Positions 19,019 to 26,966 are shown, counted from the stretch's first letter. The stretch: DNA of 64,000 bases from Alkalihalobacillus sp. LMS39 (GCF_022812285.1 NZ_CP093300.1:3038001-3102000), one strand, 5' to 3'. Notes: generated by a model from the sequence alone, not told the origin. Numbers and translations are program-made.

Positions 19019-19056
19019 AAAAAAAACTGAGTGAGGAAACGCACCTCACTCAGTCC
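19019..19056 (-). terminator. Minus-strand terminator
   Basis: ACTGAGTGAGG/CCTCACTCAGT arms (19026-19036, 19044-19054) with a run of seven T on the minus strand. It would end transcripts coming from the GNAT gene at 19427 or from the remnant at 19060-19190. Confidence 0.75.
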
Positions 19057-19059
19057 TAT

Positions 19060-19190
19060 TTTGTTTCCTGCAAATCTTAACATTGGTGGTGTCATCGGAT
19101 CGCCACCATCCATTAAATCAAAATCTCTTACCACATCAAAAGGTATATTTTCCTTTACATGACACACTAAACAAACATAGCTGATAGTAG
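19060..19190 (-). pseudogene. Possible remnant of a small CxxC protein gene
   Basis: The minus strand reads CLVCHVKENIPFDVV, then DFDLMDGGDPMTPPMLRFAG, protein-like sequence with a CxxC. AGGAGG lies upstream at about 19190, but the only ATG after it (CTATGTTTG) is out of frame and hits TAG after three codons. The frame then runs into the terminator at 19019-19056. A frameshifted, 3'-truncated gene fits best, but the family is not recognised. Confidence 0.25.
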
Positions 19191-19193
19191 CCT

Positions 19194-19243
19194 CCTATTA
19201 GACACTTCTTTCCGATTTTGCACTCGTTTTGTCTAATAGAACC
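19194..19243. repeat. Single copy of the 52-bp TATTGGACA-type hairpin unit
   Basis: TATTAGACACTTCTTTCCGA, then TTGCACTCG and TTTTGTCTAATAGA. It matches the six-fold array at 5957-6266, with both arms changed (TTAGACA/TGTCTAA), so pairing is kept. Confidence 0.75.
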
Positions 19244-19269
19244 CTATCACACACAATCCCTCTGTTAAA

Positions 19270-19372
19270 GAAAAACGCGGGAGCGTCTTTTCATTTCAAG
19301 TGAGGTGCGCAGCCTTCGCTCTTCTTGAATAAGCTTTCAAAGCTCCACTGCTAGACCAAAACTTTTCTAATC
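19270..19372 (+). repeat. Dispersed intergenic repeat family, copy B
   Basis: Starts GAAAAACGCGGGAGCGTCTT and ends AGCTCCACTGCTAGACCAAA. The middle part present in copy D is deleted (TTTCAAGTGAGGTGCGCAGC joins both halves). Confidence 0.85.
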
Positions 19373-19426
19373 TTTTAAAAAAGAAACCATGAAATCATGA
19401 TTTCTTTCAGTACGAGAGCGCACGTG

Positions 19427-19843
19427 TTATTCAATTAACCATTTTTCCATAAAAATTAATTCATCAGTTTCAAAGCCTAATTTTTCATAAAACCCTGCCA
19501 CTTTTCGATTATGTATTTCAATGAGTAAGTTTAGTTTCTCACACCCAATCTGCTTTAACCTTTGTTCTAAGTTTTCCAACAGTTTCCGACCTATTTGTTC
19601 ACCTTGAAAATTTGGATGCACAGCTAAATGATTGACCCAACCTCTTCTCCCATCGTAGCTACCCATCACCGCGCCGACTATTTCGCGCTCTGAATTTTCA
19701 GCTACGATAAATAATTCGGGGTCGCGTTGTAATTTATGTTTAATTTGATTTATCGAATCTGATGAAGACAATGAAATCCCTGCTTCTTCCCACAACACTA
19801 TGACAGCTTGATAGTCAGCTAAACGAAACTCGCGAATACGCAT
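19427..19843 (-). CDS. GNAT family N-acetyltransferase
   Basis: Acetyl-CoA-dependent acetyltransferase of 138 residues, similar to the YpeA type. Motif A, VNHLAVHPNFQGEQIGRKLL (about residues 69-88), holds the acetyl-CoA pyrophosphate-binding loop (Q/RxxGxG/A pattern). VAGFYEKLGFETDELIFMEK is the usual C-terminal motif B. ATG 19843 is chosen over GTG 19852, which abuts the AGAAAGG ribosome site. It overlaps the stop of the upstream 97-residue gene (19845), so the two form an operon. The acceptor substrate is not predictable. Confidence 0.87.
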   Translation of the reverse strand: MRIREFRLADYQAVIVLWEEAGISLSSSDSINQIKHKLQRDPELFIVAENSEREIVGAVMGSYDGRRGWVNHLAVHPNFQGEQIGRKLLENLEQRLKQIGCEKLNLLIEIHNRKVAGFYEKLGFETDELIFMEKWLIE

Positions 19844-19844
19844 A

Positions 19845-20138
19845 CTACTCACCTTTCTTTGTTAAAAAGTCATGAAACCACGTTGTAATTTGTTGTTTTT
19901 CCAATTCCGTAAATTGAAAATTAGGAGAGTCACACCCTTCTTCCTGTAACACAATTTGAAGCACATCATTTTCTTCGTTTACAATGAGTAACGCTGTCGG
20001 GTCTTCCATTGACATTGGTAGCTTGTCACTAGTAAATGAAACAACGAAATGAGTCCACGGATATACGTCATATTTATCTACGAATGAAAAATCCGTAAAA
20101 GCCACTTCACTATACTGTTCGAATTGAAAATCAATCAT
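19845..20138 (-). CDS. Conserved-looking protein of unknown function
   Basis: A soluble 97-residue protein, acidic and rich in Phe, with no recognised motif (IDFQFEQYSEVAFTDFSF, WTHFVVSF, QEEGCDSPNFQF). It has no signal sequence. ATG 20138 has GTAGG upstream; TTG 20144 is also in frame. Its last codons overlap the ribosome-binding site of the acetyltransferase gene, so translation is coupled. It could be a partner or modifier target of the acetyltransferase, but only position supports that. Confidence 0.65.
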   Translation of the reverse strand: MIDFQFEQYSEVAFTDFSFVDKYDVYPWTHFVVSFTSDKLPMSMEDPTALLIVNEENDVLQIVLQEEGCDSPNFQFTELEKQQITTWFHDFLTKKGE

Positions 20139-20299
20139 AAACAAACCTACTTTCTTTTACTTTCCTTGATTTTAACAAGAAAAAGTCCAATACAAAAGAA
20201 CTAACATTTTGAGAGTCGAAATATTTTCGTTGCACTCTGTCACGTTCAAGACTACAATTACGTTGTAGTTCTGAGTAAAATGATACGGAGTGGAATAAG

Positions 20300-21229
20300 A
20301 TGAAAAACGAACAACAATTAGGCATTTCATATGCTATTGGTGCATACTTGCTGTGGGGGCTCCTTCCCCTCTATTGGAAGTTAATTGACACTGTCCCTGC
20401 CGATGTCGTGTTAGCCCATCGCATCATTTGGTCATTTGTTTTAATGACCGTTATTTTATTTTGTTTACATAAATTCAAACCATTCCTGGTCGAACTTAAA
20501 ACCATTATGACGTCTCCGAAACAACTACTTGGATTGTTATTAGCTACGATCTTTATAAGCGCAAACTGGTACACGTACATTTGGGCAGTAGGGAATGATT
20601 TAGTTATCGAAACGAGTTTAGGTTATTATATGAACCCATTAGTAAGTGTTCTCTTAGGCATTATATTCTTAAAGGAACGCCTTTCCATTTGGCAAATGAT
20701 TGCCCTTATCCTTGCTTGTTTAGGCGTGATGAATATGGTGTTTAATGTCGGGCATGTGCCATGGGCTGCCTTAATGTTAGCTTTTTCATTTGCCTTTTAT
20801 GGCTTATTGAAAAAAGTTGTCAATGTCGGGGCCTTAACTGGTTTAACGATTGAAACATTGTTATTGCTTCCCTTTGCACTACTTTATGTTCAATTTTTCA
20901 AAGCAAATGTAACGGTTTTTTCATCAGGCTTATCAGTAGAAATGGTATTACTTATTGGTGCTGGTGTAGCAACCGCTGTTCCACTTTTGCTTTTTGCTAG
21001 TGGCGCTAGAAGGATTCCTTTATTTATGATTGGCTTTCTACAATATATCGCTCCGACAATTACCCTTATTTTAGGTGTCTTTATTTTTCAGGAACCATTT
21101 ACTAAAGTTCATCTCATTTCATTTATGTTAATTTGGAGTGCACTTGTTTTATTTTCTGTTGCAAAAACAAAAAGCTTTATGTATCTTGAAACAAAATATT
21201 TCACGAAGAAAAAATCGTTTGAAGGTTAA
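20300..21229 (+). CDS. rarD: EamA-family permease RarD
   Basis: A 309-residue inner-membrane protein with ten predicted segments. The N-terminus GISYAIGAYLLWGLLPLYWK and VPADVVLAHRIIWSFVLM are diagnostic of RarD rather than generic EamA proteins. SANWYTYIWAVGNDLVIETS and the adjacent SLGYYMNPL are also typical. Substrate undefined (an old chloramphenicol-sensitivity link exists for RarD in other species). ATG 20300 has GGAGTGGAATAAG upstream. It is divergent from the GNAT operon. Confidence 0.9.
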   Translation: MKNEQQLGISYAIGAYLLWGLLPLYWKLIDTVPADVVLAHRIIWSFVLMTVILFCLHKFKPFLVELKTIMTSPKQLLGLLLATIFISANWYTYIWAVGNDLVIETSLGYYMNPLVSVLLGIIFLKERLSIWQMIALILACLGVMNMVFNVGHVPWAALMLAFSFAFYGLLKKVVNVGALTGLTIETLLLLPFALLYVQFFKANVTVFSSGLSVEMVLLIGAGVATAVPLLLFASGARRIPLFMIGFLQYIAPTITLILGVFIFQEPFTKVHLISFMLIWSALVLFSVAKTKSFMYLETKYFTKKKSFEG

Positions 21230-21285
21230 TCAAGGATAAGAAACTGAAAAAAGTGGGACCTTAAAGATAAAAAGGAGGGACCATG

Positions 21286-21432
21286 ATGGCAAAAAATCGT
21301 ACAGAAGATACAGGGCACCGTGGTGAAAGCTATGAAGTAAAAAGTGTTCCAGCCAATCAAACAAAAATTGAAGCTTCGTATGAATATGCTAGCGGCAATG
21401 AAACAAACAAACGTAAAAAAACAGATGTCTAA
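21286..21432 (+). CDS. Small basic protein of unknown function
   Basis: A 48-codon gene with strong AAAGGAGGG at 21271-21279. ATG 21286 is better spaced than ATG 21283. The product is hydrophilic and rich in Lys, Thr and Asn (AKNRTEDTGHRGESYEVKSV, ending NETNKRKKTDV). The segment EASYEYASGNET loosely recalls the repeat of gamma-type small acid-soluble spore proteins, but the match is too weak to name it. A perfect 13-bp hairpin follows the stop. Confidence 0.75.
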   Translation: MAKNRTEDTGHRGESYEVKSVPANQTKIEASYEYASGNETNKRKKTDV

Positions 21433-21433
21433 T

Positions 21434-21469
21434 GTAAGGCACTGAATGGGCTACCCTTCAGTGCCTTAC
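21434..21469 (+). terminator. Hairpin after the small gene at 21286
   Basis: GTAAGGCACTGAA and TTCAGTGCCTTAC are perfect 13-bp arms around a 10-nt loop. The following T run is weak (ATTGTCT), so termination may be partial. Confidence 0.65.
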
Positions 21470-21532
21470 ATTGTCTAATCGGTTATTTTTCGTGTATGAT
21501 AAGCTAAGGAACTTATGATAGGAGATGTAAGT

Positions 21533-22474
21533 GTGGCAACAGAAATTTTTATTCTTTCCGGCTTCTTAGGAAGTGGGAAAACATCTTTATTAACTCAATT
21601 GCTTCAATTCGAAAAAAGTCAAGAGCGCAAAGTCGGTGTCATCATGAATGAACTAGGTCAAGTTTCCATTGATTCCACCGCTGTTTCAAAAGACACCCCT
21701 TTAGCCGAACTATTAAATGGTTGTGTTTGTTGCTCATTACAAGACCAATTTGAATCTCAATTACAACAGCTTCTATTCGACCATTCTTTAGATGTCATTT
21801 ATGTCGAAACGACTGGTGCGGCGCATCCTATGGAAGTATTCGATGCTTGTATGTCGCCTTTATTTGCGGAAAAAATTATTGTTAAAGGCGTCATTAGTAT
21901 TGTTGATTTATATCAATGGAAGCATAGAAAAAACGTTTCACCTATTGTTCAACAGTTGATGAATGAACAAGTCCGTCATGCCGATTTACTACTGCTAAAT
22001 AAAATGGACTTAGTATCCGAACAAGACCAGGCTTCGTCTTTATATGAAATTCAATCTTTAAACTCTCATGCGTTATGTCTATTAACGACAAAAGCAAAAA
22101 TTAATCTATCTGTTATTCAACAGCTACATAAAAAAGAAATAGATAATCATACACCAATTGAAGTTTCATCACACCTCCATTTAAAAAGCATGACCTATAC
22201 TTTTTCAAAACCGATTCATCGAAATGAATTTGAACAGTTTTTACAATCACTGCCTGATACTATATATCGGATAAAAGGATTTCTTCGGTTCACAAATTCA
22301 AACGTACTTTATTCATTTCAATATTCATACGGTGTTCCGCTTTTTATTCCTGATATGATGAACTATCCGCTCACACTTGTCCTCATCGGTGAAAATATAA
22401 ACACCAACAAGCTTCGTGAAGCATTAAACCAATTGGAAAGTGATGAGCCTTCTAATCCCGCAGGAATCGAGTGA
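21533..22474 (+). CDS. CobW/COG0523-type GTPase, putative metal chaperone
   Basis: G3E-family P-loop GTPase of about 313 residues. Walker A is ILSGFLGSGKTSLL (about residues 6-19). The COG0523 hallmark ELLNGCVCCSLQDQF (about 62-76) gives the CxCC metal-binding site. VIYVETTGAAHPMEVF is the G3 region and LLNKMDLVS the NKxD base-recognition motif. The C-terminal CobW_C domain (YTFSKPIHRNEFEQFLQSL) is complete. Members insert or deliver zinc, cobalt or iron to enzymes. GTG 21533 follows GGAGATGT; ATG 21515 with AAGGA is an alternative. No Zur box was seen upstream, so the metal is open. Confidence 0.86.
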   Translation: MATEIFILSGFLGSGKTSLLTQLLQFEKSQERKVGVIMNELGQVSIDSTAVSKDTPLAELLNGCVCCSLQDQFESQLQQLLFDHSLDVIYVETTGAAHPMEVFDACMSPLFAEKIIVKGVISIVDLYQWKHRKNVSPIVQQLMNEQVRHADLLLLNKMDLVSEQDQASSLYEIQSLNSHALCLLTTKAKINLSVIQQLHKKEIDNHTPIEVSSHLHLKSMTYTFSKPIHRNEFEQFLQSLPDTIYRIKGFLRFTNSNVLYSFQYSYGVPLFIPDMMNYPLTLVLIGENINTNKLREALNQLESDEPSNPAGIE

Positions 22475-22505
22475 CTTCGACTCCAGAGCAAATCGAAATA
22501 GCATA

Positions 22506-22594
22506 AGAAAAACGCGCAGGAGCGCAGCCTTCGCTCTTCTAGAGTAAGCTTTCAAAGCCTCACTGCTATACCAAAATTTCTATACTTTCTTATC
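22506..22594 (+). repeat. Dispersed intergenic repeat family, copy C
   Basis: GAAAAACGCGCAGGAGCGCA, then CTTCGCTCTTCTAGAGTAAG and CACTGCTATACCAAAATTTC. Lies between convergent genes, same orientation as the other copies. Confidence 0.82.
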
Positions 22595-22602
22595 TTTAAA
22601 TA

Positions 22603-22648
22603 AAAAGAAGCCGTCCTCAAGAATTTCATATTCCTGAACGGCTTCTTC
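22603..22648 (-). terminator. Terminator of the DUF6501 gene
   Basis: AAGAAGCCGT (22605-22614) pairs with ACGGCTTCTT (22638-22647) across a 23-nt loop. It lies directly against the stop codon at 22649. Confidence 0.75.
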
Positions 22649-22858
22649 TTATTTCGTTACTTCTGTAAAATACTCTTTATAAAATCCGCCAACTTTACCT
22701 GTATTGTCAATGACAAAATAAAATTCTTCTGTTTCATTTTGTACATCATATTGTTTATCTACAGTCAAAACATTATTTACTTTATATTTTTTCGCTTGCG
22801 TATGTACACATTTTACCTGTTTCACAGGGGCCGTTGATTGCCATACTAAATGTTTCAT
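22649..22858 (-). CDS. Small conserved protein, DUF6501-like
   Basis: A 69-residue soluble protein. VKCVHTQAKKYKVNNVLTVD and KQYDVQNETEEFYFVIDNTG, with GGFYKEYF at the end, match my memory of the DUF6501 family of Bacillaceae; the family name is moderately certain. It looks like a small all-beta domain. Function unknown. ATG follows AAAGAGGTGAAAAA. It is downstream of the HAD phosphatase gene in the same direction and has its own terminator. Confidence 0.72.
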   Translation of the reverse strand: MKHLVWQSTAPVKQVKCVHTQAKKYKVNNVLTVDKQYDVQNETEEFYFVIDNTGKVGGFYKEYFTEVTK

Positions 22859-22888
22859 TTTTTCACCTCTTTATGCAGTCTACCCTCA

Positions 22889-23458
22889 TTATAATGAATT
22901 TCCTTCATTATGCAACCTTTCTACTTTCCAGCTTTCTTCGATTATCCAAGGTGCTGCTTGGAGCAACGACGAAAAAACCGCATCCGCTTTCGCTGTATCT
23001 TCTTTTTCCTTGCCAATAAACACAGTAGCTACTCCTGCTTTTTTTCCAGCTAAAATATCTGGTTCTCGATCACCAACCATCACACTATCTTGCAGTGACA
23101 CATGATGTTTTTTCGCTAATTCCTCGATCATTTTTGCTTCAGGCTTTCGACAAGCACAACCCGCTTGTGGTTTATGCGGGCAATAAGCAATATCATCAAT
23201 AATAGCTCCTTGTTCATGTAATCGTTGTTTCAAATGATGATGCACTTTTTCAAGCATGGATTCTTTCATGAACCCTAGTCCAACTCCTCCTTGGTTCGTT
23301 ACAATGAACACTTTAAAACCTACTTCATTAAATGCTCGAATGGCTTCTGGGACTCCTTCTAAAAGATAAAGTTGTTTTGGGTGATTGACAAACTTCACTC
23401 GATGGCTTAATACTTCATTTATGACCCCATCACGATCTAAAAAAACAGCTTTATTCAA
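22889..23458 (-). CDS. HAD-IIIA phosphatase, GmhB/HisB-N-like
   Basis: A 189-residue phosphatase of the D,D-heptose 1,7-bisphosphate phosphatase type. The nucleophile motif is KAVFLDRDGVINE (about residues 3-15), motif II is VFIVTNQGG (about 51-59) and motif IV is VMVGDREPDILAGKKAG (about 131-147). The zinc loop CPHKPQAGCACRKP (about 96-109) holds the four ligands of the GmhB/HisB group. Substrate could be a heptose bisphosphate or another sugar/histidinol phosphate; no heptose genes are nearby. The start is TTG at 23458 with GGGGGAG upstream. Confidence 0.86.
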   Translation of the reverse strand: MNKAVFLDRDGVINEVLSHRVKFVNHPKQLYLLEGVPEAIRAFNEVGFKVFIVTNQGGVGLGFMKESMLEKVHHHLKQRLHEQGAIIDDIAYCPHKPQAGCACRKPEAKMIEELAKKHHVSLQDSVMVGDREPDILAGKKAGVATVFIGKEKEDTAKADAVFSSLLQAAPWIIEESWKVERLHNEGNSL

Positions 23459-23602
23459 ATCGTAACTCCCCCTTCCGTTTTCCTTATTATCCTTTCCTTT
23501 AGAAGTTTTTCACATACGTAATCTCGGTAGGAAGCAATGTGTATGTGTTCCATTACGCTGTGCCTCACAGTTTAAACCGGTTAGGTAAAAAAAAACAAAA
23601 AA

Positions 23603-23637
23603 AAACCGGTTTCTTATAGAGGTTAAGAAACCGGTGA
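23603..23637 (-). terminator. Terminator of the 33-residue peptide gene
   Basis: ACCGGTTTCTT (23605-23615) and AAGAAACCGGT (23625-23635) pair perfectly; minus-strand readout is followed by TTTTTTTTTG. Confidence 0.9.
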
Positions 23638-23643
23638 ATGGTA

Positions 23644-23745
23644 TTAATTACGGGCGTAATAATCGTTGATAGATTCTAAAATTGATGGTTCTTCATTCAC
23701 TTGTTCTACTTGACTTTTTTCCTCAAGAATTGGCGCTCTTTTCAT
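23644..23745 (-). CDS. 33-residue peptide of unknown function
   Basis: A short gene with every signal of a real transcription unit: a consensus sigma-A promoter, GGGAGAG ribosome site 7 nt before ATG 23745, and a perfect terminator 7 bp after the TAA. The peptide (MKRAPILEEKSQVEQVNEEP, ending SILESINDYYARN) is hydrophilic, acidic in the middle and probably helical, with no signal or membrane segment. I do not recognise it. Being strongly promoted yet tiny, it may be a regulatory or sporulation peptide, but nothing shows this. Confidence 0.75.
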   Translation of the reverse strand: MKRAPILEEKSQVEQVNEEPSILESINDYYARN

Positions 23746-23792
23746 GTTGTCCACTCTCCCTTATTTAAATTTTCTGATTTATTTGTACTTTC

Positions 23793-23821
23793 ATTATACT
23801 AATCTGTTATATAATAGTCAA
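23793..23821 (-). promoter_or_regulatory. Sigma-A promoter of the 33-residue peptide gene
   Basis: On the minus strand TTGACT (23821-23816), a 17-bp spacer and TATAAT (23798-23793). This is one base from perfect consensus and lies about 40 bp upstream of the ATG. Confidence 0.82.
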
Positions 23822-23950
23822 CACTATAAAATAAAAATTATAACAATTTTTCGGTATTTTTATGTTCGCTTTGAAACACAATAAAAAAACAGCTCAAAAT
23901 AAACCTCATTGGACAAGACTGTATTGATACAGAGAGTATTGAGCGAGAAA

Positions 23951-23991
23951 AAAAGGCTGAGACACATGGTAAACCATTGTCTTAGCCTTTT
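23951..23991 (-). terminator. Terminator of the HpaB-type gene
   Basis: AAAAGGCTGAGACA pairs with TGTCTTAGCCTTTT around CATGGTAAACCAT, which itself forms an inner stem. Confidence 0.85.
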
Positions 23992-24003
23992 CATATTTGT
24001 CCT

Positions 24004-25470
24004 TTACCTTTTTTCATCGTTTTTACTACTGTTAGATAAGAAATCTTTTTCGACCCACTCTGTCATCTTTCTTCGGTCATATGCTTGGTATAGCATACTC
24101 GATAAACGAATCGGATCTCCAAAAAAATAACGCTCATACAGCGTTTGTCTCGTACCAAACGTACTCATACAACAATCCCACGCCAGTCGAAATAACTGGA
24201 CTCGCTCTTTAGCATCTTTTGTTTTCGATTGTAAATATTGATATAAATCTTCGTGAATATCCGACTCAAAGTCCTTTTCTGTCGGAATCGATACCAACCC
24301 GCTAGCTCCCAAAAGTTGTAAAATTTCAGTTAATCGTGGATAAATGCGAGGAAAGGTATTAATGGCTGCATATAAGGGATATAAAGCAGGAAGCATAAAC
24401 CCATGCTTTTTCGTCGCACCTTCCTCAGAGGCAATGAGGAAGGCTTTCATTGTTTCAAGTGCAACAATGATTTCTGCGATTTTTTCTTGAACATGCTGAT
24501 ATTGACCAGAATTAATCGTATCGACAAGTAACTGTGCGACCCCTAAAATAAATTCAGTTTTGACCACTTGCCTAGAAACGACTTGGTGGAGCGCTAATGG
24601 GGCAAATGCGCCTTGTACCGATAACGTATCTGTCACCTTTATGTTTTCATAATAAAAGACACGCTCCCACGGAACAAGGACGTCATCAAACACAACGAGC
24701 GCATCACATTCCTCAAAACGAGAGCCTAACGGCGAATTAAACGTAGAATCAGAAGAGCGAAACGATTGTCGACATATAAACCTTAACCCTTTTGTATTGC
24801 TCGGAATTGAAAAGGAATACGCATACGATTTATCCAGTACCCCTGGTTTGGAATACACAAGAATTTCGTCTGTTATTCCTCCTTGTGTCGCTAAAAGCTT
24901 TGCCCCTTTTATGATCAGACCGTCTTTTGTTTTCTCTTTTATTTTAGCAGCAATAATTTCATCCGTTTCCTCAAACAATTGGTAAGGAGAGCGATTGACT
25001 TGAGGGTCGATAAAGGTGTGTGTGAAAGACAAATCGTTCTCAACCGCTTTTTCATAAAAGGCTGCAACATTTTCCGGAAAACAATTTTCATACTTTTCAA
25101 AAATATGTTGTGAGACAACTAAAGACACTAATACGGTATTCATATAATCTGGGCTTCTCCCCATCATTCCTGCATTTGTTCTAGCCCATTGTTGAAACAT
25201 GTGGCGCCTTTTCTTTATATCTTTTTTTGTTCTCGGAAGTAAAAAGGACGTTCCAACTCTTCCATTCGATGTTGGTGACAGGTACGTCATAATATCTCTT
25301 AAGTTCTTATCATGTTGTATATCATACAGTTTCGCTTGACTCTCCATTACCCCTTTAAAAGCTGGGTGCTTAGAAATGTCACCTTGTACTTTCTCCCCCT
25401 CTATCCAAACTTCATTTTGCAGTTCATCAATTCTTTTCTTGTACTCTGCTCCTGTAATCGCACCCATCAT
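24004..25470 (-). CDS. 4-hydroxyphenylacetate 3-hydroxylase-type monooxygenase (HpaB/YoaI)
   Basis: A 488-residue FADH2-dependent aromatic hydroxylase. The N-terminus GAITGAEYKKRIDELQNEVW, then DIMTYLSPTSNGRVGTSFL, belongs to the HpaB family, and VPWERVFYYENI (about 268-279) is the conserved flavin-side motif. The acyl-CoA-dehydrogenase-like C-terminal half is complete. Such enzymes need a separate flavin reductase, none of which is in the window. No other aromatic-degradation genes are adjacent, so the true substrate is open. Two ATG codons (25470, 25467) follow GAGGTGAA; the second has better spacing. Confidence 0.86.
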   Translation of the reverse strand: MMGAITGAEYKKRIDELQNEVWIEGEKVQGDISKHPAFKGVMESQAKLYDIQHDKNLRDIMTYLSPTSNGRVGTSFLLPRTKKDIKKRRHMFQQWARTNAGMMGRSPDYMNTVLVSLVVSQHIFEKYENCFPENVAAFYEKAVENDLSFTHTFIDPQVNRSPYQLFEETDEIIAAKIKEKTKDGLIIKGAKLLATQGGITDEILVYSKPGVLDKSYAYSFSIPSNTKGLRFICRQSFRSSDSTFNSPLGSRFEECDALVVFDDVLVPWERVFYYENIKVTDTLSVQGAFAPLALHQVVSRQVVKTEFILGVAQLLVDTINSGQYQHVQEKIAEIIVALETMKAFLIASEEGATKKHGFMLPALYPLYAAINTFPRIYPRLTEILQLLGASGLVSIPTEKDFESDIHEDLYQYLQSKTKDAKERVQLFRLAWDCCMSTFGTRQTLYERYFFGDPIRLSSMLYQAYDRRKMTEWVEKDFLSNSSKNDEKR

Positions 25471-25635
25471 TTCACCTCAATCAAGAATTTAATCGTTTCC
25501 GTGACCTTATCTTTATAAAATATGCACGCCAAACTTTTAAAGTGAAAATAGCGATTTCAAGTTCGCTACCTCAAAAAGAGGAGTAAGCGAAACGAAAGAG
25601 GAAACAATACCATTACAACACAAAGAAGGTTGGGG

Positions 25636-26736
25636 TTGTTAGAATTGAACAAGAGGTTTTATGAATCATTGTTTTTACATAATCCAAACGCTTGTTACTT
25701 ACTTGATAAAAATGGGAAATTTCTAGATTTTAATGAAAACACGATTAAATTAACAGGATATGCAAAAAACGAGTTGGTTGAAATGGACTTTCTACCTTTG
25801 TTTGAAGGAAGGGACCAATCCTATATTACAGAAAAATTTCAAAGCACATTAAAGGGTGAAAAATCCCATTTCAACACTAAAATTATTACGAAACATCATC
25901 GTGAAGTATTTATTCACATTACATGTGTTCCGGTACTCATTGAAAATAATATTTATGGTGTTGTTGGGATTGCAGAAGATATTACAAATGAGGTTATCCG
26001 AAAAAAAGAACAAGAGCATGAACTAAGCATCGCTATGCAAACTCAGTTTAGTTTACTTCCACAACCACTTACATCTGGGAGCGTACATATCGAAGGTGTG
26101 TACTATCCTTCTGAATTGTTATCCGGAGATATGTATTGTTTTGCAAAGCTTGATGAGTCTCGCTATGCTTTAAGTATTCTTGATGTGATGGGGCATGGTG
26201 TCACCTCATCTCTTATCGCTATCGCATCGATCTCGTATTTACGAGGACAGCTGACGCCAACCGTCAATCCAAAAACATTAATGGAAGACTTAAACGAACA
26301 TATTTTTGAATTATTTAATCTTCGTTCAGCAGTTCCTACATTTGTTACTGCCCTATCTCTTGTTATTGATGTGGACAAAAAAATAATCGAATATACAAAT
26401 GCCGGTCACCCTCCTGGTGTTGTTACTACAGAACAGGAACAGCTTTTATTACCTTCACTAAATATACCTTTAGGACTAATGAAGGACTCGCAATTCAAAA
26501 GTAAAACAATCACCTTTGCCGGAAAAGCAAGAGTGATTTTATATTCAGATGGTTTTGCCGAAGCTTTCTCCCCTTCAATCTCTAGTTTTGTGACTCAATT
26601 TTCAACTTGTTTAAGAAAAACTTTTTCATTTAACAATAGTCAATTTGTCCAAAAGATGAAACAAGACTTGCCAGATAACCGGATGAAACAAACAGACGAT
26701 CTTTCCATGGTAAGTATGACGATTGAAAAACAATAA
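25636..26736 (+). CDS. PAS-PP2C (RsbP/RsbU-type) serine phosphatase
   Basis: A partner-switch phosphatase of 366 residues. A PAS domain (about 1-125) opens with NPNACYLLDKNGKFLDFNEN and has the PAC-like end VVGIAEDITNEVI. The PP2C/SpoIIE domain follows: LSGDMYCF, ILDVMGHGVTSSL and YTNAGHPPGVV hold the metal-binding Asp and Gly residues. DGFAEA and DDLSMV complete the set. Substrates in this class are phosphorylated STAS proteins, so the STAS protein at 2654-3004 is a candidate, 22 kb away. No membrane segment is present, so the PAS input is cytoplasmic. The start is TTG 25636, six bases after AAGAAGG; other in-frame TTG codons exist. Confidence 0.87.
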   Translation: MLELNKRFYESLFLHNPNACYLLDKNGKFLDFNENTIKLTGYAKNELVEMDFLPLFEGRDQSYITEKFQSTLKGEKSHFNTKIITKHHREVFIHITCVPVLIENNIYGVVGIAEDITNEVIRKKEQEHELSIAMQTQFSLLPQPLTSGSVHIEGVYYPSELLSGDMYCFAKLDESRYALSILDVMGHGVTSSLIAIASISYLRGQLTPTVNPKTLMEDLNEHIFELFNLRSAVPTFVTALSLVIDVDKKIIEYTNAGHPPGVVTTEQEQLLLPSLNIPLGLMKDSQFKSKTITFAGKARVILYSDGFAEAFSPSISSFVTQFSTCLRKTFSFNNSQFVQKMKQDLPDNRMKQTDDLSMVSMTIEKQ

Positions 26737-26799
26737 GTAGCGGTAATACTTGTTCGTTCCATTGTTACAGCCACTTTAAACAAGCAAAAGGTATCATAA

Positions 26800-26966
26800 G
26801 AAAAACACGGGAGCGTCTTTTCTTTCAAGCGAAGTGCGGAGCCCTGCCTACTTTTGACAGTGAACCCCAAGTGCATTTCTTGGGGTGAAACGCGCAGGTG
26901 CGCAGCCTTCGCTCTTCTAGAATAAGCTTTCAAAACTTCACTGCTAGACCAAAACTTTTATACTCC
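26800..26966 (+). repeat. Dispersed intergenic repeat family, copy D (fullest copy)
   Basis: Contains every segment in order: GAAAAACACGGGAGCGTCTT, then TTCAAGCGAAGTGCGGAGCC, TTTTGACAGTGAACCCCAAG, TTGGGGTGAAACGCGCAGGT, CTCTTCTAGAATAAGCTTTC and CACTGCTAGACCAAAACTTT. Copy D can serve as the reference. It follows the PAS-PP2C gene. Confidence 0.88.

Noticed and set aside
19427-20138. GNAT-type toxin-antitoxin pair
   Set aside because: The acetyltransferase looks like a YpeA-type enzyme and the partner lacks a ribbon-helix-helix or HTH motif; coupling alone is not enough.
25636-26736. SpoIIE stage II sporulation phosphatase
   Set aside because: There are no membrane segments and the N-terminus is a PAS domain, so it is an RsbP/RsbU-type protein, not SpoIIE.
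26640-26933. 97-codon minus-strand frame
   Set aside because: Made mostly of dispersed-repeat copy D and the antisense end of the PAS-PP2C gene; no ribosome site.
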